NCBI GenBank assembly: GCA_027575805.1
Contig: JANBPU010000452.1
Coordinates: 1 to 10,696, forward strand
Reading direction: 5' to 3'
DNA length: 10,696 nucleotides
Origin: Mycoemilia scoparia
Lineage: Eukaryota; Kickxellomycota; Kickxellomycetes; Kickxellales; Kickxellaceae
Shown here piece after piece: positions 8,251-10,696 of the stretch (the stretch's first letter is position 1; every line of letters begins with the position of its first letter). Both the position numbers and the translations under genes were made by a program. The notes under the pieces are model-generated. The model saw only the letters and a list, made by a program, of their open reading frames with translations, was not told where the DNA came from and did not search any database.

Positions 8251-8297
8251 TTACTATTACTACTACTATTATACTAATGACGATGATGGTGGTGGTG
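8251..8297. repeat. Triplet-rich tract (ACT, then GATGGTGGT)
   Basis: An imperfect run of TACTAC-type triplets (8251-8276) is followed closely by GATGATGGTGGTGGTG (8282-8297). It resembles an eroded microsatellite. No coding role is evident. Confidence 0.6.
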
Positions 8298-9263
8298 TGT
8301 TACTATCCAAAAAACAGACACACGCAAAATACATTACCGAGTCATCAAATGCCCAACAGTATGTATATAAAGTTCCATAGTTTTTGTAAAGATCTCTCTG
8401 GTCTCTACCAACCATACGCCAAGGACACCCCGTTCTAGCCCCCAACATCATTTGTTGATTCAGAATACGCTCCCTTTATATCAAAATGGGTGTTGGTATA
8501 TATTACTTTTTGAAACATACCAGATCGCGTGGCCACTTCCATGTTTTAATTAGTCTGGCATTCCAATTGGTCGGCACTAGCAACTCCAAAGATGCCATCC
8601 AATTACCATGATGCAGTAGTAGAAATAATAACTATTGTGCGTTTCACTCTTGCTGGTTAACCAACTTCGCCTTTGCCACCCACTCTATTTTGACACACAT
8701 ATACGCCTATAAGGACACTCAATTATTTTGTCGCCTTACTGTGCTTGCATAGCTGTGGCTAGTATATCAACATGGCTTGGCACGATCCCATTCTTCTCCT
8801 TCTCTCCCATGTATACTATTCCACTTTGATTCGAGGTTAGTAGCATCCAACTCTAGCATGTGCTTAGGAAATTATTATTACTATTGGTGTGCTTTCTCAC
8901 ACTCTAGTATTCTTGTCTGTAGTGACATCAGCAGCATATCTCTTTCCTCAATAACCACTCTTACTAACCCGCTCGCCTCATTTCTTTTAAAGATCTACAT
9001 GACGCTCTAAAACACTCCAACATTCTTCTATTACAAACCAACTTATGATGGCGTTTAATCTACTAGTTTTTACAATTACATGGGATTTTTATTCTGGTAC
9101 TACTACTTTTCCCTGATAGTTGCGTCATTTCTGCCACAGCCTGAATTACATTATCTATTCACATGAATTAGTGTCTGTGGCCGAATTGCTCACATGCAAA
9201 CTTACCAAGCACCTATCCACTCTTCATGGTGGTAGTAGATTCTGATATTAGATGCTTCCTTGA

Positions 9264-9387
9264 TGATATGGGCAATAACTTTTGAAGGGTGAATTTTGGG
9301 GACCAGTGATTATAGGGGAATCACAGCCAAATGGATGTCCAGTTTTACTAGTGAACTTTCACCCTTCAAAAATAATCACCCATATCA
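9264..9387. repeat. 124-bp inverted repeat with 29-nt arms
   Basis: The arms are 9264-9292 and 9359-9387. From the inside outward they match perfectly over 13 bp (TTTTGAAGGGTGA against TCACCCTTCAAAA), then poorly over 7, then perfectly over 9 (TGATATGGG against CCCATATCA). About 25 of 29 positions pair. The 66-nt centre is unpaired and carries two GGGGA direct repeats. No clear target-site duplication flanks it. It could be a MITE-like remnant, a structured transcript or a regulatory palindrome. Confidence 0.8.
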
Positions 9388-10396
9388 ATATCTTCATTAA
9401 TGCCCCTATCTAGCTGATATAAGCCAAATATATATTCTAAAATTTGTAAAAAGAAATTACGACCTTTCAGGTGAATATAGTAGCAGATCAAATGCATCTT
9501 TTGCAAGAAAAGAATCGTCACAACCTCGTTCAGAACTCCTTGTGCGACTCCAACTGCAATCTCCTCACAATTTATTAGACATATTGTATATTTACTAGAC
9601 CATAGCACAATACACATGGGAGCTCATAGTAGGTATCGAACAAATCTATGGTGTTCCTTTTGATAAAAGATGACCAATCTATTCAATATAGAAATAAATA
9701 TGTGTATTATTATTTTTCAATGTTTAATTAGAGAAAAGATAGTAGATTGATAAAAATAAAAGCCACAGACAGATCCTACTACTATTTTCAAACTTTACTC
9801 TTCTAAACGCCGAATTAACTATTTACTATAAACGCAAGCATGTTTGCCAGATCATCAACAAGAAACTATCATTTCAGGTTATGGTTGTCTATGCACTATG
9901 TTTCTAGTTTCAGCATATTCAAGCATATCCGTGTGTGGATTAAAATAACATTATCATGTTAATTTTTTTTTCAAATATTGTACGCTATAGTTCTAACTTT
10001 TTCGGTTTTTTAAAAATTGTTCTATCGCCATATATTGACTAAAGGATTAAGGTCTCGAAGTTGTAGTAACATGTAATGTAAGTTTGGCCTTTAATTCAGT
10101 AAAAGCATTGAAATTGCTAGGAATATTAGTACATCCTTCGCTTTATTTGCATAGATTTATATAGAAGGACAAAATAGTAATAAAATAGTGTCACAAATGA
10201 CATCACTATCACTCCTGCCCAACTTTGATGCTTCGTTTCTCTGTGGGATTCAAGCTTTTTACTCCAATTCCTCAGCTCTCTCTCTTCCTTCAGACCTCCT
10301 TATAGGACATAAAAATGCAGAATAATTGCTTAATTGGTCATGGTATGATTTTTATATATACATATGGGAAGATTTAGCTAGTGGTTGAATTTATGG

Positions 10397-10475
10397 TAGG
10401 CAGAAATAGTCCCAGAGGTTTTGACCCAATCATCAGCCAATCCATATCTAACACCTGGGAATCTATTTCTGCCTA
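10397..10475. repeat. 79-bp hairpin-forming inverted repeat
   Basis: A 13-bp perfect stem (10397-10409 with 10463-10475, core AGGCAGAAATAG/CTATTTCTGCCT) continues after a 2-nt bulge (10461-10462) with six more pairs (TCCCAG 10410-10415 with CTGGGA 10455-10460). The loop is 39 nt. The structure is predicted equally for either strand, and no flanking duplication or known RNA family is seen. Confidence 0.8.
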
Positions 10476-10696
10476 AGATCTTTTGATTTTTGACCATATT
10501 TCGTAATATTACAATACTAATATTCCATTTCACACCAGTCGGCACAAAAAGCCACTCTCGCCATTTATTTCTGTAAAACATCAAATCAATTTTATAAAGC
10601 CATGCTCAAAATCACTTTCGATTACTTTGATTATCGGCATGGTTTTATTTTCCTACATAAATATAGCATTTCCCAATTGCATCATCTAACCTAAAA

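Larger units (their letters stand above)
7942..10696. other. Long gene-free region upstream of the Prm10-like gene
   Basis: No coding region in these 2755 bp is supported. The open frames are short (77 codons at 8777-9010, 83 at 9366-9617, 68 at 10378-10584), lack recognisable motifs and have compositions expected of chance frames. I found no tRNA, rRNA or snRNA. The part next to 7941 must contain the Prm10-like promoter. The region also holds triplet tracts, a GC palindrome and two inverted repeats, listed separately. A spliced gene with very short exons or a non-coding RNA cannot be excluded. Confidence 0.6.

Noticed and set aside
8511..8517. TGAAACA, the pheromone response element bound by Ste12, upstream of the Prm10-like gene
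   Set aside because: It is a single 7-mer about 570 bp from the ATG. In AT-rich DNA of this length one copy is close to chance, and functional sites usually occur in multiples near the promoter.
8772..8840. Short frame MAWHDPILLLL... followed by GGTTAGT, like a first exon
   Set aside because: It has only 22 codons before a stop. No downstream exon with recognisable content could be joined, and the donor match is weak.
9260..9420. TGATGA and CTGAT motifs resembling a C/D snoRNA
   Set aside because: The first base of the C box does not fit, the D-like motif is about 150 nt away, and no terminal stem brings them together.
9366..9617. Minus-strand 83-codon open frame
   Set aside because: It overlaps the inverted repeat, shows no motif, and its composition fits a chance frame in AT-rich DNA.
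9625..9645. Minus-strand TGTTCGATACC resembling a tRNA B box
   Set aside because: The flanking bases do not form a T stem and there is no A box or acceptor stem at the right distance.
10378..10584. Minus-strand 68-codon open frame
   Set aside because: It runs through the hairpin at 10397-10475, has no known motif and is short enough to arise by chance.

Overview
The window looks like nuclear DNA of a fungus. The evidence is an exocyst SEC6 gene, a fungal Prm10/ThrE-type membrane protein with a long Asn-rich N-terminal tail, an intron with ordinary GT-AG borders, a eukaryotic tRNA-Pro with Pol III signals, and AT-rich intergenic DNA. The two large genes (2.5 and 3.3 kb) have no introns and only the small methyltransferase gene has one, which suggests a yeast-like, intron-poor genome. 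I could not place it to order. CTG codons fall at positions where Leu is expected, which argues against a CUG-Ser or CUG-Ala yeast.

Layout: tRNA-Pro(UGG) lies at 94-165 on the plus strand, followed by a T-run terminator. A two-exon gene for a TPMT-family S-adenosylmethionine-dependent methyltransferase spans 644-1424 (+). It converges over about 300 bp on SEC6 (1729-4185, minus), a full-length exocyst subunit. About 400 bp further on is a second minus-strand gene (4594-7941), which encodes a Prm10/ThrE-like membrane protein: a disordered Asn-rich N-terminal half and a C-terminal ThrE domain with about ten membrane segments. From 7942 to the right edge, about 2.75 kb holds no gene I can support. 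It contains two clear inverted repeats (9264-9387 and 10397-10475), triplet-rich tracts, a GC palindrome and TATA-like sequences.

The genes do not form an evident pathway. SEC6 is a housekeeping secretion gene, the Prm10-like protein probably sits in a membrane with an unknown substrate, and the methyltransferase is metabolic. I see no CRISPR array, transposase, phage gene or defence cassette. The least explained parts are the two inverted repeats in the long gene-free stretch and the large Asn-rich tail of the Prm10-like protein.
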